Shown: one piece after another, positions 18,113 through 26,612 of the stretch
Position numbering within the stretch: position 1 is the first letter of the stretch
Layout of the letters: every line of letters begins with the position of its first letter
DNA from: CAYQLY01 sp964418605
Lineage (GTDB): Bacteria; Bacteroidota; Bacteroidia; Cytophagales; Cyclobacteriaceae
NCBI GenBank assembly: GCA_964418605.1
Contig: CAYQLY010000006.1
Location: forward strand, 1-64,000
Reading direction: 5' to 3'
Length of the DNA stretch: 64,000 bases
Program-made: the position numbers and the translations under genes
The notes under the pieces: generated by a model
What the model was told of the DNA's origin: nothing
The model's input: only the letters and a program-made list of their open reading frames with translations
The model's database searches: none

Positions 18113-18523
18113 TTACCTTGGTCCATTAAGGATAAGATCGTACACTTCGCGATTTGTTAAATTAACTTTTAAATTAAAATAACACGCCGCTCCACCTCTT
18201 ACAGAAATTATTTTGTCTTGCCAATCAGGATAATGATGAATTTGTTTAGAACAAATAAAATTAACCCACACGATCTGGTTTCCAGATGAATCAATCAGCC
18301 CAACACACTGCCTATAATAGATTTCCAGTTTTTCTCGTTTCAATGTAGAAGACAAGTTTTCTTCAGAAGCTGTTTTTGGTTTCTTAAGCGTTTTTTTTAT
18401 ATATAATTTGATGAGTTCTTCATTTTGTTCTATATCATAAACTGTAGGTGTCCACCGGTGAGTAGAATCTACCCATTCTATAGTATAGTCCTTCGGAAAT
18501 ATGTGTGTTTTAGATTCATCCAT
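18113..18523 (-). CDS. Conserved-looking hypothetical protein
   Basis: A 136-aa soluble protein without signal peptide or recognised domain. It contains a compact C-terminal part (IVWVNFICSKQI, then VRGGAACYFNLKVNLTNREVYDL). The 2-base gap to hflX and the 27-base gap to the cytochrome gene place it within the same operon. No function is proposed. Confidence 0.6.
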   Translation of the reverse strand: MDESKTHIFPKDYTIEWVDSTHRWTPTVYDIEQNEELIKLYIKKTLKKPKTASEENLSSTLKREKLEIYYRQCVGLIDSSGNQIVWVNFICSKQIHHYPDWQDKIISVRGGAACYFNLKVNLTNREVYDLILNGPR

Positions 18524-18550
18524 AGAGAAAAAATAAAAAAGATAATATCA

Positions 18551-19156
18551 TCATTGTAACGTTTCTATATAATCAACAACTGCTTTTAGTTCTTCTTCTT
18601 TCAACTTGCCTTCATACGCCGGCATCATTTCTCTTCCTTTTTTAATGATATCCATTTTTAATTCAGGAGTTAAAGAGCTTGTTGTTAAATCTGTTGCGCC
18701 GTAATTTCCGGCTTTTCCATTTTCACCATGGCATCGCATACATTCAACTTGAAAAACAACTTTTCCATCAACTACACCATTTTCTGTTTTAATTCGTTTT
18801 TTTGAAAAAGTTAAACTTTTTGTTTCAGAAACACCGTATACATATATCAATACCACAAATGATAAAATCGCCAACCCTTTCGATTTACGCTTCATGGCTA
18901 TAATGCCCAATGGAATAGAAGCAAAAACCATAATGGTTTTTATAATCATCCATACAAGAATTTGAGGTTGAATAAATAATAAATAAAATCCGGTAACAAC
19001 TATTAATGAACCTAATACAATATCTATCCATTTTGTTTTATTCCGAAACCGATCTACTAATTCCTCTCTAAATAACAACAGACAAACCTTGATTACATAA
19101 AAAAGTAAAAAAGCGCCAACTATTGTAACATGCAAATGTAAAATACCTGTTTCCAT
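18551..19156 (-). CDS. Membrane-anchored c-type cytochrome
   Basis: A 201-aa protein with four hydrophobic helices (about 5-115) of SirB-like character followed by a class I cytochrome c domain. The heme-binding motif CMRCH is near residue 140, and the axial-ligand methionine is probably in GREMMPAY near 180. The heme domain must lie in the periplasm. It probably shuttles electrons in the respiratory chain. It is first in the minus-strand unit that continues with the hypothetical gene and hflX. Confidence 0.8.
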   Translation of the reverse strand: METGILHLHVTIVGAFLLFYVIKVCLLLFREELVDRFRNKTKWIDIVLGSLIVVTGFYLLFIQPQILVWMIIKTIMVFASIPLGIIAMKRKSKGLAILSFVVLIYVYGVSETKSLTFSKKRIKTENGVVDGKVVFQVECMRCHGENGKAGNYGATDLTTSSLTPELKMDIIKKGREMMPAYEGKLKEEELKAVVDYIETLQ

Positions 19157-19214
19157 AAGTTATTTTTCCCTAAAAATACTCTTTTTATCTGTAGTCTTTT
19201 TAACTCTACAATCC

Positions 19215-19222
19215 TAATTTTG
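19215..19222 (+). promoter_or_regulatory. -7 promoter element of the LolD-like gene
   Basis: TAATTTTG matches TAnnTTTG and lies 17 bases before the ATG at 19240, inside the 83-base divergent gap. Confidence 0.55.
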
Positions 19223-19239
19223 CAAACAATCGTCAACCC

Positions 19240-19953
19240 ATGAAGTCTCCTGTTATTATTGAAACAACGAACATATCTAAACGCTATAAGATGGGTACTG
19301 AAATCATACGCGCTCTTCGTTCTATTTCTATTCAAGTTAAAAGGGGTGAATACGTTGCATTTATGGGGCCCTCTGGTTCTGGAAAATCTACTTTAATGAA
19401 TATTATTGGCTGTTTAGATAGTCCAAGTGGCGGATCATACATATTAAATGGGAAAGATGTGAGCAATATGTCTGAAAATGAACTAGCAGAAGTGCGAAAT
19501 AAAGAAATTGGATTTGTATTTCAGACTTTTAATTTGCTTCCACGGATGTCATCACTAGATAATGTAGCTTTACCTCTCATCTACGCAGGGTATGGAAAAG
19601 AGGAGCGTGAAAAAAAAGCACTAAAGGCTTTAGAAAGCGTAGGGCTAAAAGAACGAGCCAAACACAAGCCCAACGAATTATCGGGTGGTCAACGACAACG
19701 TGTCGCCATTGCACGAGCACTGGTTAATAATCCCAGTATTATCTTAGCTGATGAGCCAACTGGAAATTTAGACAGCAAAACATCGTATGAAATCATGGGG
19801 CTTCTTGAGGAGTTATACAAAAAAGGAAACACCATTATTATGGTAACTCATGAAGAAGACATTGCCAGTTATGCACACCGAATTGTTCGGTTGAAAGACG
19901 GGCTTATCGAATCCGATAAAATCAACACACAAGAGAAAAGAATACTTTTATGA
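19240..19953 (+). CDS. ABC transporter ATPase, LolD/MacB type
   Basis: A 237-aa ATPase of the FtsE/LolD/MacB family: Walker A GPSGSGKS at 43-50, signature LSGGQRQRVAIARAL near 147, Walker B ILADEPTGNLDSKT near 170. Family members either release lipoproteins from the inner membrane or energise MacB-type export; no permease gene is adjacent. The stop overlaps the next start by 4 bases (ATGA), so it is translationally coupled with the cobalamin adenosyltransferase. Confidence 0.88.
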   Translation: MKSPVIIETTNISKRYKMGTEIIRALRSISIQVKRGEYVAFMGPSGSGKSTLMNIIGCLDSPSGGSYILNGKDVSNMSENELAEVRNKEIGFVFQTFNLLPRMSSLDNVALPLIYAGYGKEEREKKALKALESVGLKERAKHKPNELSGGQRQRVAIARALVNNPSIILADEPTGNLDSKTSYEIMGLLEELYKKGNTIIMVTHEEDIASYAHRIVRLKDGLIESDKINTQEKRILL

Positions 19954-20501
19954 AAATTTATACAAAAACTGGAGATACTGGAGATACATCTTTGCTCGGC
20001 GGAAAACGAGTAAAAAAATCTGATCCACGAATAGAAGCTTATGGAAATGTGGACGAGTTAAATGCTTATGTTGGTTTACTAAAGGATTTAGATCCAAATA
20101 ACGATCGCAAAAAAACACTAGGGATATTCCAGGAAGATCTATTTACTATTGGTTCTCATCTAGCCTGCCCAACGGATCAAAAAAAGACATTCAATTTACC
20201 TTCTCTGGAAGAAAGCAGTATTCACAATATTGAACAACTTATAGATGCCTTCTCTGCTGATTTACCCATCATGAAAAACTTTATTTTACCAGGTGGAAAC
20301 CAACATGTTTCGTTTTGCCATATTGCACGATGTGTATGCCGAAGGGCAGAGCGGGGGGTTGTTGAGCTTAATGAATTGGAAAAAGTAGATGAAATTATAA
20401 TCCGTTACCTTAACCGCTTATCTGATTTCTTATTCATACTTGCCAGAAAAGTAGCACAAGAATATCAACTTGTGGAATATACCTGGAAAGGGAAAAAATA
20501 A
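19950..20501 (+). CDS. Cob(I)alamin adenosyltransferase, PduO type
   Basis: Transfers the adenosyl group of ATP to cob(I)alamin to make coenzyme B12. It is 183 aa, with the family start KIYTKTGDTGDTSLLGGKR (ATP loop), RIEAYGNVDELNA near 30, and the C-terminal ARCVCRRAER and YLNRLSDFLFILAR. The product is the cofactor of methylmalonyl-CoA mutase, of which one subunit-like gene lies at 33928-35085. It overlaps the upstream ABC gene by 4 bases. Confidence 0.93.
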   Translation: MKIYTKTGDTGDTSLLGGKRVKKSDPRIEAYGNVDELNAYVGLLKDLDPNNDRKKTLGIFQEDLFTIGSHLACPTDQKKTFNLPSLEESSIHNIEQLIDAFSADLPIMKNFILPGGNQHVSFCHIARCVCRRAERGVVELNELEKVDEIIIRYLNRLSDFLFILARKVAQEYQLVEYTWKGKK

Positions 20502-20510
20502 ATACATCTT

Positions 20511-20526
20511 TGTTTCACGTGGAACA
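20511..20526. promoter_or_regulatory. parS-like centromere site 1
   Basis: The 16-mer TGTTTCACGTGGAACA is identical to the classical chromosomal parS of Bacillus subtilis read on the other strand (TGTTCCACGTGAAACA). ParB binds such sites to segregate the origin region. It lies in the 102-base gap before mnmG. Confidence 0.85.
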
Positions 20527-20561
20527 CTTGTTTGGTTGGTAGGTTTTTCTCGTAGAGTTCC

Positions 20562-20577
20562 TGTTTCACGTGGAACG
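20562..20577. promoter_or_regulatory. parS-like centromere site 2
   Basis: TGTTTCACGTGGAACG differs from site 1 only in the last base. It is in the same orientation, 51 bases downstream (about five helical turns), and covers the region where the -33 element of the mnmG promoter would be. Confidence 0.8.
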
Positions 20578-20589
20578 CTTTTTCTAAAC

Positions 20590-20597
20590 TATATTTG
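20590..20597 (+). promoter_or_regulatory. -7 promoter element of mnmG
   Basis: TATATTTG matches TAnnTTTG and ends only 6 bases before the ATG. Transcription would start at or next to the start codon, giving a leaderless or almost leaderless message. Confidence 0.5.
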
Positions 20598-20603
20598 TAG
20601 TAG

Positions 20604-22466
20604 ATGTTTAAAAAATACGATGTCATCGTAGTAGGAGCGGGGCACGCCGGGTGCGAAGCAGCAGCAGCGGCAGCTTCGATGGGATCTCATGTCCTATTGA
20701 TTACCATGAATATGCAAACCATTGGACAAATGTCTTGCAACCCGGCTATGGGTGGAGTAGCCAAAGGTCAAATTGTTCGCGAAATAGATGCTTTAGGTGG
20801 GCTTTCCGGAATTGTAAGCGACAAAAGCATGATTCAATTCCGAATGCTTAATAGATCTAAGGGCCCCGCTATGTGGAGCCCTCGAACACAGAACGACCGA
20901 ATGCTTTTTGCTCAAGAGTGGCGGTTGGCGTTAGAAAAAAATCCACGAATAGATTTTTGGCAAGAAATGGTTTCCAGTCTGCTTATTAAAGACGGGAAAG
21001 TATGTGGTGTTAAAACATCGATGGGTATAGAAATAGAAGCGAATGCAGTGGTTCTAACAAATGGCACTTTCTTGAATGGCATTATACATATTGGTGAAAA
21101 GCAATTCGGTGGAGGAAGAACAGCCGAAAAAGCTTCCACTGGAATTACCGAACAACTTGTGTCATTAGGATTTGAATCTGGTCGAATGAAAACAGGAACA
21201 CCGCCACGCGTGGACGGTCGTTCATTGGACTACACCAAAATGGATGAACAAAAAGGCGACGAGGTCCCAGGAAAATTCTCGTTTTCAAATACCATTCCTT
21301 TAAAAACCCAAAAAAGCTGCTTTATTACTTATACCAATCCTACGGTACATCAAATCCTAGAAAAGGGATTTGATCAATCGCCTATGTTTACAGGAAAAAT
21401 TAAAGGACTTGGACCACGGTATTGTCCCTCCATAGAAGATAAAATAAATCGATTTGCTGAACGAGACCGACATCAGCTTTTCATAGAACCTGAAGGATGG
21501 GATACAGTAGAAATATATGTCAATGGGTTTTCAACATCATTACCTGAACGGGTTCAATATGAAGCACTGAAACACATTCCTGGATTCGAAAATGTATGTT
21601 TGTTTCGTCCAGGGTATGCTATAGAATATGATTATTTTCCACCCACACAGCTTCATTTATCTTTGGAAACAAAGCTGATTAAAAGTCTTTATTTTGCTGG
21701 TCAAATTAATGGAACAACTGGCTATGAAGAAGCGGCTTGCCAAGGGTTATTAGCTGGGATCAATGCCCATCTTCAAATTCATGAACAAGAACCTTTAATT
21801 CTTGGTCGAGATCAAGCGTATATTGGTGTGCTCATCGATGATTTAATTAATAAAGGAACGGACGAGCCTTACCGCATGTTCACCTCACGTGCAGAATTTA
21901 GAATCCTACTTCGTCAAGATAATGCTGATCTGAGACTAACAGAAATTGGTCATCGTATTGGATTAGCTGATGAGACGCGTTTAAGTAATTTGAACGAAAA
22001 AAAGAAGGCTCTAAAAACAGTATCTGCCTTTTTAACAGACTTTAAACTCTATCCAGATGAAGTTAATAGTTTACTTTCGGCTATGGAAAGTGCTGAACTA
22101 AAAGAAAAAGTAAGCTTACACAATCTATTAAAACGACCTGAGTTAGATATCGAAAAAATTAAAACTATTGACAGCCGAATTAATGATACCTTATCGGTTT
22201 ATTCTACAGATATATTAGAGCAAGCAGAAATACAAGTAAAGTATGCGAGTTATGTCGATAAGGAATACCAACTTGCTGAAAAGATGAATCATTTGGAAAA
22301 AATAAAAATTCCAAAAAATATAAATTACACATCCATGCCTGCCTTGTCTAATGAAGCTAAAGAAAAACTAACAAAGCTTAAGCCAGAAACATTAGGTCAA
22401 GCTTCTAGAATCAGTGGCATATCACCAGCTGATATTTCTGTACTCTTAGTTTATTTACACAGATAA
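20604..22466 (+). CDS. mnmG: tRNA uridine 5-carboxymethylaminomethyl modification enzyme MnmG (GidA)
   Basis: FAD-dependent enzyme that works with MnmE to modify U34 of several tRNAs. It is 620 aa, the usual length. The FAD-binding GAGHAGCEAA is at residues 12-21, GGVAKGQIVREIDALGG near 50, the conserved TGTPPRVDGR near 200, FAGQINGTTGYEEAA near 370 and the C-terminal helical domain complete. No truncation is seen. In many bacteria gidA is close to the origin, which agrees with the parS sites directly upstream. Confidence 0.97.
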   Translation: MFKKYDVIVVGAGHAGCEAAAAAASMGSHVLLITMNMQTIGQMSCNPAMGGVAKGQIVREIDALGGLSGIVSDKSMIQFRMLNRSKGPAMWSPRTQNDRMLFAQEWRLALEKNPRIDFWQEMVSSLLIKDGKVCGVKTSMGIEIEANAVVLTNGTFLNGIIHIGEKQFGGGRTAEKASTGITEQLVSLGFESGRMKTGTPPRVDGRSLDYTKMDEQKGDEVPGKFSFSNTIPLKTQKSCFITYTNPTVHQILEKGFDQSPMFTGKIKGLGPRYCPSIEDKINRFAERDRHQLFIEPEGWDTVEIYVNGFSTSLPERVQYEALKHIPGFENVCLFRPGYAIEYDYFPPTQLHLSLETKLIKSLYFAGQINGTTGYEEAACQGLLAGINAHLQIHEQEPLILGRDQAYIGVLIDDLINKGTDEPYRMFTSRAEFRILLRQDNADLRLTEIGHRIGLADETRLSNLNEKKKALKTVSAFLTDFKLYPDEVNSLLSAMESAELKEKVSLHNLLKRPELDIEKIKTIDSRINDTLSVYSTDILEQAEIQVKYASYVDKEYQLAEKMNHLEKIKIPKNINYTSMPALSNEAKEKLTKLKPETLGQASRISGISPADISVLLVYLHR

Positions 22467-22470
22467 AAAT

Positions 22471-23370
22471 ATGTACGACAAACTCAACCAATGTCCTGTT
22501 TGTGAAAACACATCTTTTGAAAATAAACTCATTTGCAAAGACTTCTTAGTTTCAAAAGAAAGTTTTGCTATTGTAGAATGTACAACATGCAGAGTGCGCC
22601 TAACCAATCCTTTTCCTATAGAAACTGCGCTGGAAAAATTTTACCAGTCTGAAGACTATGCATCACACCAAACAAAAAGAAAAAGTGTAATAGATATTTT
22701 ATACGGCATTGTCCGGTGGTATGCTTTACGGAAAAAAGAAAAACAAATCAAAAAATTATTTCATTCTATCTCCTCTTCTCAAAAAGAAAAATCAATCTTA
22801 GATATCGGATGCGGAAATGGGGATTTTATTCGTCTTTGCCAACGAAAAGGATGGAAAGTAAAAGGCGTAGAGCCTAATCCTAAAGCTCGAAAGATTGCTT
22901 GTCAAAAAACAGGTGAAAATATTGAAGAAAAAACACAACTTATTGAAAATCAACAATTTAGTTTAATTTCTTGTTGGCATTCTCTAGAACACATTCCACA
23001 TGTAAACGAAACGATTAAAAAATGTTATGACCTTCTCATAAAAGATGGAATAATGGTTATCGCTCTGCCTAACTACATGTGTTATGATGCTCAACTTTAC
23101 AAAGAGTACTGGGCAGGATATGACGTACCTCGACATTTATATCATTTTGAAAAAAACGCACTAAAAAAACTATTAAAAAAACATAAGCTAAAACTGATCC
23201 ATACGCTTCCTATGAAATGGGATGCGTATTATGTTAGTTTATTAAGTGAAAAATACAAAAAGGGAAAACTCCACTATTTTCGAGGATTTTTAAACGGGTG
23301 GAAATCGAACCGATGGGCTCGCACCCATGATGACAATTACTCCAGCTTAATTTATATAGCTAAAAAGTAA
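22471..23370 (+). CDS. SAM-dependent class I methyltransferase
   Basis: A 299-aa protein. The N-terminus has zinc-ribbon-like cysteines (CPVC near 8-11 and CTTC near 37-40), followed by a Rossmann methyltransferase with LDIGCGNGDFI near 110 (SAM motif I), CWHSLEHIP (motif IV region) and a late PRHLYHFEKNAL. This layout is common in methyltransferases of surface-polysaccharide or small-molecule pathways. It starts 4 bases after mnmG and probably shares its transcript. The substrate is unknown. Confidence 0.82.
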   Translation: MYDKLNQCPVCENTSFENKLICKDFLVSKESFAIVECTTCRVRLTNPFPIETALEKFYQSEDYASHQTKRKSVIDILYGIVRWYALRKKEKQIKKLFHSISSSQKEKSILDIGCGNGDFIRLCQRKGWKVKGVEPNPKARKIACQKTGENIEEKTQLIENQQFSLISCWHSLEHIPHVNETIKKCYDLLIKDGIMVIALPNYMCYDAQLYKEYWAGYDVPRHLYHFEKNALKKLLKKHKLKLIHTLPMKWDAYYVSLLSEKYKKGKLHYFRGFLNGWKSNRWARTHDDNYSSLIYIAKK

Positions 23371-23466
23371 GAAAAGCTAACAAGGATTTTGGATCTGATA
23401 AACCGATGTACTGATATTAAATTTATTTTTCGTAGCTTTATTAAAATAAAAAAAAACAAACAGACA

Positions 23467-24324
23467 ATGAAAAGAGTAATTGTATTTTTCGCTTTACTAC
23501 TAACCATTCAAGCTTATGGACAAATCTTTTATTCAGACTTATACGGTTTTAGGCTTGGCCAATATCGAGAGGCTGCAAAACTTGAATTAGGCAATCCGAT
23601 TCAATATGGAAAATATGCGGATGGGTTTATTTATGAGGCTTATCTTCTCAAGCCTGACACGTCGCTTTATATTGTCTTTGAATATCCTGCAACAGACACC
23701 CTTAGTATTTGGAGTATTCAGGTTTCAGGTCGTAACACCACAACAGATATTGGTTTCAAAAATATAACGTTGGGTATTGACAAAACACAAGTAGAAAAAC
23801 TTTTTGGCAAACCTTCAACAATTGAAGACATTGGTACGTACGGGCAAAAATGGGTTTATGACAAAACAAACCTATCTCTTGAAATTAACAGAAAAGGAAA
23901 GTTGTCTAGTATAAAAATTATTGATAATTCAAATGTGCTTTTCCCATCTCCTGATTTGAAAAAAATTCCAACTTTTCAAAAAATACAACAGACCTTATCA
24001 TCAAAAAATAATGCAGACATCTTAAATATTCTTTCTGGTGATATTGAAATTTATAAAGACAACAACACCTATTATTTCAAAAAGTCTTTTAAAACAGAGC
24101 TGAAAAGCGACTATTCAAAACTTATTTCTATCATCAAAGAAATTTCAAAAGATCTCTCCACAGTAAATACTAAAAACGCTGACGAATACGAAGAGAATAT
24201 GCGACTTACAGATAAAGAAAACACTAAACATGTTATAAAAATTAAGAAGGGACATATCACCAAAGAAATTATTTTGAAATATTACGGTGGTCAATATCTA
24301 ATTTACGAAATAAATGCCAACTAA
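23467..24324 (+). CDS. Exported protein of unknown function
   Basis: The frame is open from 23389, but the ATG at 23467 begins a proper signal peptide (MKRVIVFFALLLTIQAYGQ), so this 285-aa form is chosen. The mature part contains two short repeats of a beta-type module: GFRLGQYREAAKLELGNP near 30 and KNITLGIDKTQVEKLFGKP near 125, both resembling the 'G..k..V...lG.P' signature of SmpA/BamE-like or outer-membrane assembly modules. The rest is lysine rich. No firm assignment. Confidence 0.6.
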   Translation: MKRVIVFFALLLTIQAYGQIFYSDLYGFRLGQYREAAKLELGNPIQYGKYADGFIYEAYLLKPDTSLYIVFEYPATDTLSIWSIQVSGRNTTTDIGFKNITLGIDKTQVEKLFGKPSTIEDIGTYGQKWVYDKTNLSLEINRKGKLSSIKIIDNSNVLFPSPDLKKIPTFQKIQQTLSSKNNADILNILSGDIEIYKDNNTYYFKKSFKTELKSDYSKLISIIKEISKDLSTVNTKNADEYEENMRLTDKENTKHVIKIKKGHITKEIILKYYGGQYLIYEINAN

Positions 24325-24511
24325 TAAGGCTTTATCTATAGAATCTATTCATGAAATCAATTTCAGGCTTCAACCTATTCAAAAAGAAGATGAAATAATT
24401 ATATTTTTAAAAGGTAAGCCAAACAACTTTGTAAGCAATCATTATAAAAAAGGAGCTATTCTGTTTTCAGTTTTATTTAATGTTAATTTTTCTAGTTTTT
24501 TATATTTATAA
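24314..24511 (+). CDS. Small open frame, doubtful
   Basis: A 65-codon frame that overlaps the previous stop by 11 bases. The product would be mixed charged/hydrophobic with a hydrophobic C-terminus and has no recognisable domain. It may be an unexpressed frame or a gene remnant. It covers most of the otherwise empty 258-base gap before the lipoprotein gene. Confidence 0.2.
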   Translation: MPTNKALSIESIHEINFRLQPIQKEDEIIIFLKGKPNNFVSNHYKKGAILFSVLFNVNFSSFLYL

Positions 24512-24582
24512 AGAAAACAGAGGTATTGTATATCTAAAACAATCCTCATTTATAATTAAATTAGTGCCTGATTGTAAACACT

Positions 24583-26214
24583 ATGTCTTTTGATTTAAAG
24601 CCTCACAAAAAAATCTTATGCTCTTTGATTATAGCAAGCTCTTTCTCTTTATATCAATGTTCCAATCCTAAACCTTTAACCGGTGGTAAAAAAGACGAAA
24701 AAGCACCAGAAATAATTAAAACCTTTCCTCTCCCTAATTCAATACAATTTCATGGCAATAAACTTATTTTCGTTTTCGATGAATACATTCGTGATAATGG
24801 TATTAACCAGCGCATCATCATTACACCAACGCTAGATAGTACATTTAAAACAAAACTTTTAAAAAACCAATTAGAAATTACATTTCATAAACAATTAAAA
24901 CCCGAAACAACCTACTCTATCAATCTAACTGAATGCATCAAAGATATTACCGAAGGAAATATAATCAAAAATGCATCTCTTTGTTTTAGTACGGGTTCTG
25001 TTATCGACTCTTTGTATATAACAGGCATAGTTACTGATTTATATACAGGTGCCCCAATAAAAGAGGCTGTTGTAGGTCTTTATAATGCCTTGGATACAAT
25101 CACCATATCTAATGGTAAGCCACTATATCTTGCTCGATCGGACGAAAAAGGAAATTACCGCATTACTAATATTCGAAAGGGGAAATACATTCTTTATGCT
25201 TTGCAAGATGGAAACTCTAATTTAAAATTTGATAACAAAGAAAAAGTAGGATTCAAATCAGACACTATACGTATAGAAAAAAAAACAGATCCTCTTAATC
25301 TAATTATTCAACGGTACGATACCCGTAATGCAACAATTATATCAAGTTCATACCTGGACGAAAAAGATATTTATCACATCGACTTTAGTAAAGGACTAAA
25401 AAATATACGTTTAGAGTCAAAAGATACCATTTATTATAGCATAGCCCCTACTCGATCGTCTTTGGATATCTATGAGATGAAAAGAGACGATTCGGTGCGC
25501 GTACGACTACTGGGCATAGATAGTTTTAATATATCCATGGACAAAACTGTAACCTTGTTTTTTCCATCAATAAAAGAAAAAGATGAAAAAAGAAAAATAA
25601 AGAAAAAAGAGCCTTTTACCGTTTCTATGTTAAAAGAACCACTATTGGCTACTGATTCTATTATTTTTTCATTCCAAAAACCCATTAAAACAACACGATT
25701 AAATTTATTGTATTTTAAAAAAGATTCGACTGAAAAAATATATTTAAATGAAAAAGATATTTTCTGGAATGAAACAAAAACAACCCTAACAATTAAAAAA
25801 ACATGGCCATCTGTTAGTGATTTAACTTGTATTATACAAAAGGGTGGTTTTATAAGTGTTAAAAAAGACAGTTGTGATTCAACAGGGTTTAGTATTCGAT
25901 TTAAAAAAGTAGAAGACTATGGAAGTGTTTCTGGGGAAGTTAAGTCAAAAGAAAAAAACTATACCATTGAATTACTAAAAGAAAACGGACAAGTGTATCG
26001 TGCTCTAAAAAATGTAGAAAAATTTAAATTTGAGTTGGTTGAAGCAGGAAATTATACAGTTCGCGTATTAATAGACCCTAACAAAAATGGCCAATGGGAT
26101 ATTGGTTCTATCACAAGTCTCGTGGAAGCTGAGCCGATTATCATCTATGATAAAAAGATAGAAGTTAAAACAAATTGGGATGTGGAAGACATTATTATTA
26201 ATGTGGATAAATAA
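24583..26214 (+). CDS. Lipoprotein with SbsA Ig-like (Big_5) domain
   Basis: A 543-aa exported lipoprotein: N-terminal basic segment, hydrophobic stretch and LYQCSN with the acylation Cys near residue 26. The motif TGGKKDEKAPEI is typical of Bacteroidota Ig-like lipoproteins. It is followed by an SbsA Ig-like domain (about 40-135), a carboxypeptidase-regulatory-like beta domain (GIVTDLYTGAPIKEAVVGLY near 147, DEKGNYRITNIRKGKYIL near 185) and a beta-rich C-terminal half. It is probably on the cell surface or outer membrane. The last codons contain a perfect DnaA box (26202-26210). Confidence 0.75.
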   Translation: MSFDLKPHKKILCSLIIASSFSLYQCSNPKPLTGGKKDEKAPEIIKTFPLPNSIQFHGNKLIFVFDEYIRDNGINQRIIITPTLDSTFKTKLLKNQLEITFHKQLKPETTYSINLTECIKDITEGNIIKNASLCFSTGSVIDSLYITGIVTDLYTGAPIKEAVVGLYNALDTITISNGKPLYLARSDEKGNYRITNIRKGKYILYALQDGNSNLKFDNKEKVGFKSDTIRIEKKTDPLNLIIQRYDTRNATIISSSYLDEKDIYHIDFSKGLKNIRLESKDTIYYSIAPTRSSLDIYEMKRDDSVRVRLLGIDSFNISMDKTVTLFFPSIKEKDEKRKIKKKEPFTVSMLKEPLLATDSIIFSFQKPIKTTRLNLLYFKKDSTEKIYLNEKDIFWNETKTTLTIKKTWPSVSDLTCIIQKGGFISVKKDSCDSTGFSIRFKKVEDYGSVSGEVKSKEKNYTIELLKENGQVYRALKNVEKFKFELVEAGNYTVRVLIDPNKNGQWDIGSITSLVEAEPIIIYDKKIEVKTNWDVEDIIINVDK

Positions 26215-26500
26215 AGCCTAACCATTGGTTTATCAACACATTTCTATTTGTACTTATGTTTTTTAAAAATGAACTCTTTTTATAAACACGCTTTTATATA
26301 TTATTAACATCTTATAGCTGTTGATAAGTTGATTTAATTTTGTGGATAAGTGATTGTTTTATTTTTTAAAAAACAAAAATACAGTGGAAAAGAAAGAATA
26401 TATTTATTCACATTTTAGTTTTCAACAATACACACATCCTAGTAGTAATAATATTTTATTTAATTATATAATTATATTATTATATGAGTACTTCTAAATG
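26202..26500. other. Candidate chromosomal replication origin (oriC)
   Basis: A block of DnaA-box-like 9-mers: perfect TTATCCACA on the minus strand at 26202-26210 and 26341-26349; TTATTCACA at 26404-26412; near-matches TTATCAACA at 26230-26238 and (minus) 26319-26327, TTATAAACA at 26280-26288 and TTATTAACA at 26301-26309. Next come a degenerate box ATACACACA (26428-26436), TCC, and the triplets TAG-TAG-TAA-TAA (26440-26451), the order of the bacterial basal unwinding system. Then follows an almost pure A/T stretch to about 26485. The region is non-coding except the first box. Confidence 0.75.
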
Positions 26501-26559
26501 TTAATAATTCTTTTAAAGAATTTATTTGCTATTCTCTAACAAGATAAAAATAAAAAAAG

Positions 26560-26597
26560 AAAAGCCGCAAACTGTTTTTTTGCGGCTTTTTTTAAAT
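26560..26597. terminator. Bidirectional intrinsic terminator
   Basis: A 12-base perfect inverted repeat (AAAAGCCGCAAA at 26560-26571 with TTTGCGGCTTTT at 26579-26590) separated by 7 bases, with T runs on both strands. On the minus strand it ends the clpB/peptide transcript; on the plus strand it would stop transcription coming from the lipoprotein gene through the origin region. Confidence 0.85.
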
Positions 26598-26612
26598 TAA
26601 AAAAATAATGAT

